In this document: one piece after another, positions 15,937 to 23,767 of the stretch
How the letters are laid out: every line of letters starts with the position of its first letter
How positions within the stretch are numbered: position 1 is the first letter of the stretch
DNA from: Chitinophaga oryzae
Lineage (GTDB): Bacteria; Bacteroidota; Bacteroidia; Chitinophagales; Chitinophagaceae
Length of the DNA: 64,000 nt
Reading direction: 5' to 3'
Assembly (NCBI RefSeq): GCF_012516375.2
Contig: NZ_CP051204.2
Span: 6,758,001-6,822,000 of the forward strand
Notes under the pieces: generated by a model
Seen by the model: the letters and a program-made list of their open reading frames with translations, nothing else
Told to the model about the DNA's origin: nothing
Databases searched by the model: none
Position numbers and translations under genes: made by a program

Positions 15937-17315
15937 CAGTTGAGTTGTTGTTTGCGGACAGCCAGTTCTTTGCTGATAAGGGCTATACGGTTTTCCGACA
16001 AAGGATATAAAACGATAAAAAGAATAGACAACAGCGACCCTGCGGCGGGCAGCCAGCTTAACATCAGTACAATACCCTGCTGTGTGGCGTGTTCCTGTAC
16101 GCTGTTGGCCTGAAAACCGAAGTATCCCAGCAGCCAGCCGGTAATAGCGCCGCCGATCGTCCAGCCGAACTTCTGCGACATGGAGGAGGAAGAGAAGATG
16201 AGCCCTGTAGCCCTACGGCCGTTCCTCCATTCGGAATAGTCAGCGATATCTGCATACATGGACCATAACAGGGGAAAGACAATCCCGGCACAAACGCTGA
16301 TGATGAACTGAAACACATAAATAAGCACGAGCTGCTCTCTCTGCAGCCAGAAAAAGCCGATGCTTAACACAGAAGCAATCACCATGGCCGAAAGATAGGT
16401 ATTCTTTTTACCGATGCGGTTGCCCACCGGCGATGCCAGCACCACGCCCATGATATTGGCGCCCTGCCCTATCAGCAGGTAAAGGGTGGAATAAGTCACC
16501 TTGGTGGTCCCCAGCTGAAAGGCGGCGTCCTGCTGAATAAAATACTTGAAATAATACAGGGTGGCCCCATCGCGGATAGAGTTGAATATGAGCGCTGCCA
16601 CGCCTGCGCCTAATAATATCCACCAGGGCCTGTTCTGCCAAAGGTCCCGCAGGTCCTCTTTCAGGGATGCAGATTGTTCAAAGGCCGGTTTTACCCGTTC
16701 CTTCACCCAGGCAAAACATAACAGGAACAGCAGTACGCAAATCAATGCAATGACCGTCACCCCCAGCTGCCAGCCGCGTTGCGGCGTGGCCTCTTTGCTG
16801 AAAATACTGACCAGCGGCTCTATCAGCGCCACCGCCAGCAGGCTGCCGCCAAAGGCAAACGCCATCCGGAAGGAAGCCAGCGTGTTCCTGTCACGCCCGT
16901 CAGGCGAGATAACGCCCAGCAACGACGCATAAGGTACATTGATCAGCGAATAGATCATCATCATCGCGGAGTAAGTGACATAGGCGTAAATCAGTTTGCC
17001 CGGAGCGCTGTAGGCAGGTGTGGTAAAGGTGAGCACCCCGATGATGCCGAAAGGGACGGCCATGTACAGGAGATATGGACGGAACTTACCCCAGCGGGAA
17101 CTGGTACGGTCTGCCATAGTGCCTACCACCGGGTCAAAAAGCGTGTCCCAGATGCGGGTGATGAGAAACATGGTACCGGCGGCGGCGGCGGTAATTCCCA
17201 TCACATCGGTATAAAAAAACAACAGATACATACCGAACAGCTTCCAGAACATGGAGGAAGCCATGTCGCCAAAACCATAGCCGATTTTTTCCTTGAGCGT
17301 TATTTGGTTGTCCAT
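15936..17315 (-). CDS. GPH-family sugar:cation symporter (MFS)
   Basis: The 459-residue protein has about twelve hydrophobic helices and opens KIGYGFGDMASSMFWKLFGMYLLFFYTDV. The motif RIWDTLFDPVVGTMADRTSSRWGKFRPYLL is typical of glycoside-pentoside-hexuronide:cation symporters such as MelB relatives. It should bring a disaccharide or short oligosaccharide across the inner membrane with a cation. It is the first gene of a two-gene unit with the cellobiose-2-epimerase-like gene and overlaps it by one base, which supports a disaccharide substrate, possibly mannobiose or cellobiose. Confidence 0.92.
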   Translation of the reverse strand: MDNQITLKEKIGYGFGDMASSMFWKLFGMYLLFFYTDVMGITAAAAGTMFLITRIWDTLFDPVVGTMADRTSSRWGKFRPYLLYMAVPFGIIGVLTFTTPAYSAPGKLIYAYVTYSAMMMIYSLINVPYASLLGVISPDGRDRNTLASFRMAFAFGGSLLAVALIEPLVSIFSKEATPQRGWQLGVTVIALICVLLFLLCFAWVKERVKPAFEQSASLKEDLRDLWQNRPWWILLGAGVAALIFNSIRDGATLYYFKYFIQQDAAFQLGTTKVTYSTLYLLIGQGANIMGVVLASPVGNRIGKKNTYLSAMVIASVLSIGFFWLQREQLVLIYVFQFIISVCAGIVFPLLWSMYADIADYSEWRNGRRATGLIFSSSSMSQKFGWTIGGAITGWLLGYFGFQANSVQEHATQQGIVLMLSWLPAAGSLLSILFIVLYPLSENRIALISKELAVRKQQLN

Positions 17316-17395
17316 ACGTGGGTATAAAGCTGGCTGTTATTGCCAGGCAAAACTATCCCCACAAATTACATTTTCTATAATACTTATTTATCCGA

Positions 17396-18355
17396 TTACG
17401 GTAATTTGTTATCCGTCGAAGCTGATGGTTGCTCTTCCGCCGTTTTCAGCTCATAATGCGCGGCATGATGCGCCGCCCGGATAGGCATGCCGGTGTGGTA
17501 CGACCAGGCGTTGGTGAAAGCCGCGCCGAAGTAGAAGATAATGGAAGAATAGAACATAAACAGCAGCAACAGCACGGTAGATGCGGATGCGCCATAGAGG
17601 GTGTTGATACTGCTGTAGGTGAGTAACACTTTCAGGACGATTTTACCGATACTGAAAAGAATGCCGGTCACCAGTGCGCCGATAATGCCCGGCTTCAGGC
17701 GGGGCCGTCCGTCGGGGATAAAATAGAAAACGAGGTAAAACCAGGCGGTCACGATCAACACAGAAAGTACATAGTTGAGCGCGCTGTTATAATAAGACGC
17801 CAGCGCCGGCAGGTAGATGCTGATATACTTCCCTAAAAAAGCCTGGGCTGCTTCCGCCACCACGTCAATGAGGAACAGCAGTCCCGCGAAGAAGATCACC
17901 AGCACGCCCCTCAGCCGCGATACCATTATCCGGCCGAAGCTGGCACGGTGGACAGGCTTTATCTTCCACAGTTCATTGATGGAGCCTTTGATAATTTTAA
18001 ACAGGGTGGTGGCGACAAACAGCAGGAAGAGAAACCCTGCGATGCCTATCAGCCAGTTCTGGGCGATGCTCCGGAACGCCCGCAGCGTTTGCACGATCGC
18101 TTCGGCCGTCTCCACGCCAAACAGCGCCTCCAGTTGCATCGACAAACGGCGGCCCGGATGTTCCATCCGGAAAATAAGCCGTAACAGCTGTATGAGGATC
18201 ACCAGGATGGCAGGCAGGGCGAAGGTGGTGAAAAAAGCGGTAGCTCCAGCCAGCCGCAACGGGTCGTTGGCCTGCAAAGACTGATATGCATCTTTAAAGG
18301 ACAGTAGCAGGAGACGCCAGTACGGCTGTCTTTTTGTTGTTGTTATTTCACCCAT
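17396..18355 (-). CDS. YihY/BrkB family inner-membrane protein
   Basis: The protein (319 residues from the ATG at 18355; a TTG at 18364 is less likely) has about six transmembrane helices. The YihY/BrkB pattern includes RLAGATAFFTTFALPAILVILIQLL at the start and the central SAFLGKYIS and YFIPDGRPRLKPGIIGALVTG region. The C-terminal tail is polar. The family was once called ribonuclease BN but is now regarded as a membrane protein of uncertain transport or envelope role. It is divergent from the SGNH esterase gene with a very short shared control region. Confidence 0.9.
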   Translation of the reverse strand: MGEITTTKRQPYWRLLLLSFKDAYQSLQANDPLRLAGATAFFTTFALPAILVILIQLLRLIFRMEHPGRRLSMQLEALFGVETAEAIVQTLRAFRSIAQNWLIGIAGFLFLLFVATTLFKIIKGSINELWKIKPVHRASFGRIMVSRLRGVLVIFFAGLLFLIDVVAEAAQAFLGKYISIYLPALASYYNSALNYVLSVLIVTAWFYLVFYFIPDGRPRLKPGIIGALVTGILFSIGKIVLKVLLTYSSINTLYGASASTVLLLLFMFYSSIIFYFGAAFTNAWSYHTGMPIRAAHHAAHYELKTAEEQPSASTDNKLP

Positions 18356-18375
18356 GTTTGACAATTCGGCCCGGA

Positions 18376-19482
18376 ATGCTTAATTTACGTATAACCGCAA
18401 TTGCAAATATAGAGCATCCCATAAACTTACAGACTGTGTATAAGATCCTTGTCCTGTTACTGAGCTGCCTGCTGTGGCAGACCAGCCACGCCGATACCTT
18501 CTACCCTGCCGATAACGGCTATTTCGAATATGTGGGCCGTATTGATTTCTCCCGTCCCGCTACGCCCCGCTTCTGGGCGCCCGGCGTGTACGTGACCGCC
18601 CGCTTCAAAGGACCACGCTGCGAGATCGTGCTGAACGATGAAATGTTATACGGCACCAGTCACAATTATGTGTCCATTATTATCGACAATAAACCACCCC
18701 TCCGTCAGCAGCTGCTGGGTAAAAGCGATACTATCCGCCTGCATCAGGGGTTGAATGACGGTCCGCATACCATCGTTATCTGTAAAAACACCGAAGCCGG
18801 TATCGGTTACCTCGAGTTCGCCGGCCTGCGCTGCCAGGAACTGCTGCCACTACCGGTATCGCCTGTACGAAAAATAGAATTTATCGGTAACTCCATCACC
18901 TGCGGCTCGGGCAGCGATCAGTCGGCAAAACCCTGCGGACAGGGGGAGTGGTATGATCAGCATAACGCCTGGCAAAGCTATGGCGCGCTGACGGCCCGCA
19001 AACTCAACGCGCAGTGGCAGCTCAGCTCCGTTTCCGGCATCGGGCTTATCCACAGCTGTTGCGGTATGTCGCTCACCATGCCGCAGGTGTTTGATAAAGT
19101 CAATATGCACCGCGACTCCATCCCGTGGGACTTCGCCAACTATCAACCGGACGTGGTGGCCGTTACCCTCGGCGAAAACGACGGCCCGCAGGACTCTACC
19201 CGCTTCTGCCAGGCTTATGTCGGGTTCCTGAAAAAGCTGCGAACATATTACCCGGCAGCCAGCATCATTTGCATCGACAGCCCCATGGCAGACCCCGCGT
19301 TTTCTCCGGTATTGCAGCGGTATATCACCGCCGTGGTAGCAGCCACGCAGGATAAAAAGGTGAGTAAGTATTTTTACAACAGAAAATATCAAAACGGTTG
19401 CGGCGGACATCCCGATCTGGCCGGGCATCAGCTGATGGCCAACGAGCTGACCACCTATATCAAAAAACTGAAACGCTGGTGA
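18376..19482 (+). CDS. SGNH/GDSL esterase, CE2-like acetylesterase
   Basis: The protein has an N-terminal beta-sandwich-like region (about 50-150) and a C-terminal SGNH hydrolase domain. That domain shows FIGNSITCGSG (serine nucleophile in GNSIT), the GEND block with an Asn, and the terminal catalytic pair in GHPDLAGHQ. This two-part layout matches CE2 acetyl-xylan/acetyl-mannan esterases. A hydrophobic export signal (KILVLLLSCLLWQTSHA) follows a 20-residue leader. A GTG at 18436 would put the signal peptide at the very N terminus and may be the true start. It likely removes acetyl groups from plant polysaccharides in the periplasm or outside. Confidence 0.85.
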   Translation: MLNLRITAIANIEHPINLQTVYKILVLLLSCLLWQTSHADTFYPADNGYFEYVGRIDFSRPATPRFWAPGVYVTARFKGPRCEIVLNDEMLYGTSHNYVSIIIDNKPPLRQQLLGKSDTIRLHQGLNDGPHTIVICKNTEAGIGYLEFAGLRCQELLPLPVSPVRKIEFIGNSITCGSGSDQSAKPCGQGEWYDQHNAWQSYGALTARKLNAQWQLSSVSGIGLIHSCCGMSLTMPQVFDKVNMHRDSIPWDFANYQPDVVAVTLGENDGPQDSTRFCQAYVGFLKKLRTYYPAASIICIDSPMADPAFSPVLQRYITAVVAATQDKKVSKYFYNRKYQNGCGGHPDLAGHQLMANELTTYIKKLKRW

Positions 19483-19510
19483 TGAATCTGGCCCGCATGT
19501 TTTTCAAACA

Positions 19511-20719
19511 CTATTCTTCGCCGGCAAAGAGACCACGGGAACGCCAGTAATCAAAGGTTTTACCGGACATGCCGCAGGCGCGCAGCATACCTGCTGTGTC
19601 CTCATCAGATAGGCTCCAGTCGACTGCATAGACGAAAAAGTAATCATCCAAAGGTATTTTACCGGAAAAGCGGGAAGCAGTCAGACGCCTGGCTACCTGA
19701 TGCATCATTGCGTCTGCCACATCGTATTGTCTGCTTCGAAGTACTTCCGCTGTAAATGCTTTCAATAACCGGGCATGCGCCGTATCGTCGAGCGTAATAT
19801 ATTCCCCGTCAGAAAAAAGCATTGCCTGCATCAGTTCATTACCCTCCAATTCCCCGGCCAACCGGCGCTGTTCTTCGGCCGTCAGCACCTTTACCAACGG
19901 ATGATAATCATCTACAGCCCGGTAATTCAGTTCCACAACAGCCAGCGGTTCCCTGATATCTCCGGCCTGCAAGCCCGCAATCACCGCATCAGCGATCTGT
20001 AACGACAGTTCATCCGCCAGGTCTGTCAAAGTCTTGCCTTCGGGTACTTTTACATAGTCGAACACCACATGGCCGTTGTCATCTTCTCTTGAAATCTCCT
20101 GTAAGTCGCCCTTTTCGTTATAAACATATTGTTGTTCAGACCGGCATTCCCCTATACCCGGCAGGATGGATAAACTCTTTGTCCCTGCAATACGCCCGTC
20201 TTCATACCGGTATTTTTTCACCGTTAAAATCAATGCGTGGTGTTGTATCAGTTGTGGCACCATCACCTCGGGAGCGAGTGTAACATACACAGGGCCCAGC
20301 TGACGGCCATTGATCATGCACGACTGATAACCGGCCACCCTGCCTTGCTCCATATACATCCGCTGTACCTTTACAGGTGTGTTTTCATTCCTGTTAAATT
20401 CAACATACCGCGCCTCCTCTTCACTATAGAGAAAACAACCTTCCCACGCTACCCGGTTATGCTGATGTTCATAAAATAAATAACAAGGCCGGCCTTTTTC
20501 ATCCAGCCCGTATTTATACCCGGTATCTTCCGCAGGCTCCGAAAACACCTCTTCGTCAGGCGTTATCTGCCTGCCGTCGTAGTTGTCCAACTGGTAACAT
20601 TCGCCCCGGGCGTACACATACCGCACTGCCGCAGCTTTAGCCTGCTCTATCTTGTCCATGTCCCCGAAAGCGGCTATCCATCTTTGAAGTATGTCGTCTT
20701 TTAATGCCGTCAGTTGCAT
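19511..20719 (-). CDS. Unrecognised 402-residue soluble protein
   Basis: I do not recognise this family. The protein is acidic, with no signal peptide and no transmembrane helix. Residues about 60-240 contain several short strands of the type GYKYGLDEKGRPCYLF, KKYRYEDGRIAGT and QQYVYNEKGDLQEI, spaced like beta-hairpin YD-type repeats. The C-terminal third (about 280-402) is helical. It stands alone between an SGNH esterase gene and the ten-gene run, with a 225-bp region upstream shared with that run. Composition is like its neighbours. Confidence 0.6.
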   Translation of the reverse strand: MQLTALKDDILQRWIAAFGDMDKIEQAKAAAVRYVYARGECYQLDNYDGRQITPDEEVFSEPAEDTGYKYGLDEKGRPCYLFYEHQHNRVAWEGCFLYSEEEARYVEFNRNENTPVKVQRMYMEQGRVAGYQSCMINGRQLGPVYVTLAPEVMVPQLIQHHALILTVKKYRYEDGRIAGTKSLSILPGIGECRSEQQYVYNEKGDLQEISREDDNGHVVFDYVKVPEGKTLTDLADELSLQIADAVIAGLQAGDIREPLAVVELNYRAVDDYHPLVKVLTAEEQRRLAGELEGNELMQAMLFSDGEYITLDDTAHARLLKAFTAEVLRSRQYDVADAMMHQVARRLTASRFSGKIPLDDYFFVYAVDWSLSDEDTAGMLRACGMSGKTFDYWRSRGLFAGEE

Positions 20720-20835
20720 ATGATTATTTTAATGCTGAAGATCGGAAAAATTTATACAACCTCCCCTGCGGCGAATGTTACATGGAAACCGTAAACGGGT
20801 TTTCTGTCAGCACTTTTATGCGCCCTTTCATAATT

Positions 20836-20851
20836 TTACGAAATAACGTAA
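20836..20851. promoter_or_regulatory. Shared 16-bp palindrome in front of ten-gene run
   Basis: TTACGAAATAACGTAA has arms TTACG/CGTAA around six bases. It lies 93 bp before the first gene of the 20.9-31.6 kb run. The reverse complement of the dyad at 33216-33231 matches it at 15 of 16 bases, and the TT in front is shared too. Confidence 0.6.
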
Positions 20852-20944
20852 CCCCTCCCTTATCATAAAAAAACATAACCAACTAACTATCAGCAATTTA
20901 CAATTAGGCATCTGAATTGAATCCCTGGCGCAAACTTTTAAAAA

Positions 20945-21577
20945 ATGAAACCATCATCCAACTTATTGTCTCCCGACAATCATGCGCTGGTCCTGATCGA
21001 TTTTGAAGGCCAAATGGGCTTTGCCACTAAAAGTATTGCACTGAGTGAACTCAGGACCAATACTGCTGTTGTTGCAGGCGCCTCAAAAATTTTCAACGTG
21101 CCGACGATTGTCACCACTGTCGCTGAAGAATCTTTTTCCGGCCCTGTCTTCCCTGAAATCGAAGAATTTTACCCGCAGGCCACCTCCGGTTATATCGACC
21201 GTACTTCCATGAATACCTGGGAAGATGAAGCCGCCTACAAAGCGATCACTGGAAAGGGCAAGAAGAAACTGGTCCTGGCCGGTCTGTGGACTGGCGTGTG
21301 CATCGTAGGACCCGCCCTCTCCGCACTCGAAGAAGGTTATGATGTGTACGTGATCACCGATGCCTGTGGTGATGTAAGCCCTGAAGCACACGATCGCTCC
21401 GTACAAAGAATGATACATGCCGGAGTAAAACCTATGACCGCCATTCAATACCTGCTGGAACTGCAACGTGACTGGGCACGTCAGGAGACTTATAAGGCGG
21501 TAACTGATCTGATGAAAAAATACGGCGGCGCCTATGGCATCGGTATCCACTACGCCCACCACATGCTGAAACACTGA
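20945..21577 (+). CDS. YcaC-like isochorismatase-family hydrolase
   Basis: The 210-residue cysteine hydrolase has the isochorismatase fold, with the catalytic Asp19 in LIDFEGQM, a lysine near the central strand, and the nucleophile Cys119 in GLWTGVCIVGPALSALEEGYDV. The set is closest to YcaC-type hydrolases rather than true isochorismatases. It is cytosolic and its substrate is unknown. It is the first gene of a ten-gene run with gaps of 3 to 26 bp, and a 16-bp palindrome lies upstream. YcaC-like genes are often found with pirin, DoxX and other stress-linked genes, which fits this context. Confidence 0.88.
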   Translation: MKPSSNLLSPDNHALVLIDFEGQMGFATKSIALSELRTNTAVVAGASKIFNVPTIVTTVAEESFSGPVFPEIEEFYPQATSGYIDRTSMNTWEDEAAYKAITGKGKKKLVLAGLWTGVCIVGPALSALEEGYDVYVITDACGDVSPEAHDRSVQRMIHAGVKPMTAIQYLLELQRDWARQETYKAVTDLMKKYGGAYGIGIHYAHHMLKH

Positions 21578-21601
21578 ACCATTCTTTAAAAACTGCTCCA
21601 A

Positions 21602-22993
21602 TTGCCAATAAAACGCCTTCCCCGTCTGATTCGTTTAGCCGTTCTGGTTACTATTTGTCTTTCTTCTGCTGTCAGGGTGAAAGGGCAAAGCTTTAAACTG
21701 ATGCGCTTTGATGAAGACTATTCAGGACTCAAAGATTCCACCCGCAACTTCTACCGGAAAATAAAATACACCAGCCTGTCAAAAACCGGCAGCGCCTACG
21801 TCTCTTTCGGCGGTGGCGCCAGAGTAGAGTATGTTGATTTTAACAACGAAGACTGGGGAAGGCTGGGCATTGGGCGCAACGTTTTTTTGCTGCAACGTTA
21901 CGACCTGCATGCAGACCTCCATCTGCATGAACGGTTCAGGATTTTCACCCAGATCAGAAGCGCCTGGGAAACCGGAAGGGACAATGGTCCCCGTCCTATC
22001 GACGAAGACCATCTGAATATACAAAACCTCTTCATCGATGCTACTATCATCAAAAGGAAAGATCAGCAACTGGTCCTTCGCACCGGCAGGCAGGAACTGG
22101 ATTATGGCAGCGGCAGACTGATTTCCGTAAGAGAAGGTCCCAACCTCCGGCTGTATTTCGACGGGGCTAAACTGATGTATACCACTCCGCGATGGAGCCT
22201 CGACGGATTTGCGATGATGGCCGACACCACCTACACCGGCGCTTTTGACAATAAACGCGGCAAGCAGGTGAACCTCTGGGGATTGTACAGCAAAATCATT
22301 CTTCCCGCCTTTCCCAATATCGACGTGTATTACATCGGTATTAAGCGCGACCGCTCGGTGTTTGAAGAAGGCATCCATAAAGAATTGCGGCATACCGCAG
22401 GCACCCGGATATGGCGCTATGGCGGCGGTTTCATATACAACCTGGAAGCCGCCTGGCAGTTCGGTTCTTTTGGAGATGGTCGTATCAACGCCTGGACAGC
22501 ATCCGTGGAAGCGGGTTACCTGTTTGAAAACCTCCCCGGCCGCCCGGCGATCAGCCTGCGGAATGATTATATCTCAGGAGACGGCCAAAAAGGAGACGGT
22601 CGCCTTCAGTCTTTCAATCCGCTGTATCCCAAAGGCGGATACTTTGGCTTCAGTCCACAGATCGGCCCTGTCAACCTGATAGATTTACATCCCTATGCCA
22701 CTATCAACATTGGTAAGAAGATACTGGCGCAGGCGGATGTGGTGCTCAACTGGCGGTATTCGCTACAGGATGGTATTTACAGGCCCAGCGGAGGATTTAA
22801 CGTCTCCGGTTCAACATCTGCAGAAAGACATATCGGCACGGCCTGGCTCGCAAGCTTCATCTACAGTTTAAACAAATTTATCTCGTTGAACTGTGGCTTT
22901 CAATATTTCAAAGCAGGTGCTTTTATCCGGGATATAACACCTGCTCCAAAGGATGGCCTGTTTATCAATACCAGGATCAGTCTCAAATTCTAG
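21602..22993 (+). CDS. Alginate-export-family outer-membrane porin
   Basis: The 463-residue protein begins at a TTG (21602), because an in-frame stop lies upstream and no ATG precedes the signal peptide (LPRLIRLAVLVTICLSSAVRVKG). The rest is a beta-barrel of the alginate_exp type. Strand patterns such as YVSFGGGARVEYVDF, FRIFTQIRSAWETG and LRTGRQELDYGSGRLISVREGPNLRLYFDGAKL are typical, and it ends in the outer-membrane signal RISLKF. Despite the family name, many members are general or hydrocarbon-linked porins. Its place after the YcaC-like gene suggests uptake or efflux of the compound handled by the run. Confidence 0.86.
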   Translation: MPIKRLPRLIRLAVLVTICLSSAVRVKGQSFKLMRFDEDYSGLKDSTRNFYRKIKYTSLSKTGSAYVSFGGGARVEYVDFNNEDWGRLGIGRNVFLLQRYDLHADLHLHERFRIFTQIRSAWETGRDNGPRPIDEDHLNIQNLFIDATIIKRKDQQLVLRTGRQELDYGSGRLISVREGPNLRLYFDGAKLMYTTPRWSLDGFAMMADTTYTGAFDNKRGKQVNLWGLYSKIILPAFPNIDVYYIGIKRDRSVFEEGIHKELRHTAGTRIWRYGGGFIYNLEAAWQFGSFGDGRINAWTASVEAGYLFENLPGRPAISLRNDYISGDGQKGDGRLQSFNPLYPKGGYFGFSPQIGPVNLIDLHPYATINIGKKILAQADVVLNWRYSLQDGIYRPSGGFNVSGSTSAERHIGTAWLASFIYSLNKFISLNCGFQYFKAGAFIRDITPAPKDGLFINTRISLKF

Positions 22994-23009
22994 CATAAAA
23001 CAATACACC

Positions 23010-23759
23010 ATGAATAAAATATTTATTATCCGATGTCAGCGGGCGCTCGTTGTTTGTATGAGCGTTTCCGTCCTTTTGTTGCATTCCGTTGTATTATCAG
23101 CCCAGCAGACTGACAGCCCAGCCAGGACCACGCCCATAGGCACCACAAAAGTATGGGGCAAAGCAGAGGGCATATCCATCATTGGATTAGTGCAAGGCCC
23201 TTCCGCTGCCGCAGCGCCGTTACAGGTAGCCTGCGTATTTGAATATACCGAAGGCGACATTTTCCAGCCTCCTGCGCTGCCAGCCGCACTTAATGGAATG
23301 GTACATCTCGACGAAGCGCTCAAGGGACAGATCACTGAATTAAGAAAAAGCGGAAAGTTCGAAGGGCATTACCTGGAAACACTGTTGATCACCCCGCCCA
23401 AAGGCGCCATAAAAGCGCCCAGATTGTTGCTGATCGGGTTGGGCGACCGTCATGAGTTTAATGCAGACATGATGATCAGTGTCGGCGCCGTAGCCCTTCG
23501 CGAAGCGACCCGGCTCGGCGTATCCGGCTTTGCCTTTGCCAGCGACATCAAAGATGCCGGTGTCGACGCTCCCACGGCATTGGTAGCTGCCAATGTCACC
23601 AAAGGGATCATCAATGCCTGGCGCACACAACGCTATCTGCAAAAGCTACACCTCTCTCCGGTAAAGCCCATAACCCAGGCCACCTTGCTGGCCGGGCCGG
23701 CATTTTTTGAAATAGCAGGAGAAGGTATCAGGGAAGCCATTGCATCTTTTAACAACTAA
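23010..23759 (+). CDS. Secreted M17 leucyl-aminopeptidase N-terminal-domain-like protein
   Basis: The ATG at 23010 gives 249 residues with a signal peptide (ALVVCMSVSVLLLHSVVLSA). The mature part resembles the N-terminal macro-like domain of M17 leucyl aminopeptidases. It has the strand-helix pattern VACVFEYTEGD, LIGLGDRHEFNADMMISVGAVALREATRLGVSGFAFAS, and the stretch GIINAWRTQRY. The zinc-binding catalytic domain that should follow is missing; the protein simply ends. It may therefore bind a ligand in the periplasm rather than cut peptides. It sits between the porin gene and an amidohydrolase gene with gaps of 16 and 8 bp. Confidence 0.75.
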   Translation: MNKIFIIRCQRALVVCMSVSVLLLHSVVLSAQQTDSPARTTPIGTTKVWGKAEGISIIGLVQGPSAAAAPLQVACVFEYTEGDIFQPPALPAALNGMVHLDEALKGQITELRKSGKFEGHYLETLLITPPKGAIKAPRLLLIGLGDRHEFNADMMISVGAVALREATRLGVSGFAFASDIKDAGVDAPTALVAANVTKGIINAWRTQRYLQKLHLSPVKPITQATLLAGPAFFEIAGEGIREAIASFNN

Positions 23760-23767
23760 ATACCGCC

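Noticed and set aside
18334..18375. Longer start for the SGNH esterase
   Set aside because: The extra N-terminal residues would overlap the YihY gene start and do not resemble a signal peptide. The ATG at 18376 or the GTG at 18436 fits better.
20836..20944. Sigma-54 promoter in front of the ten-gene run
   Set aside because: A CTGGCGC near 20933 recalls the -24 element, but the -12 element does not fit, and the site is too close to the ATG at 20945 to be the promoter.
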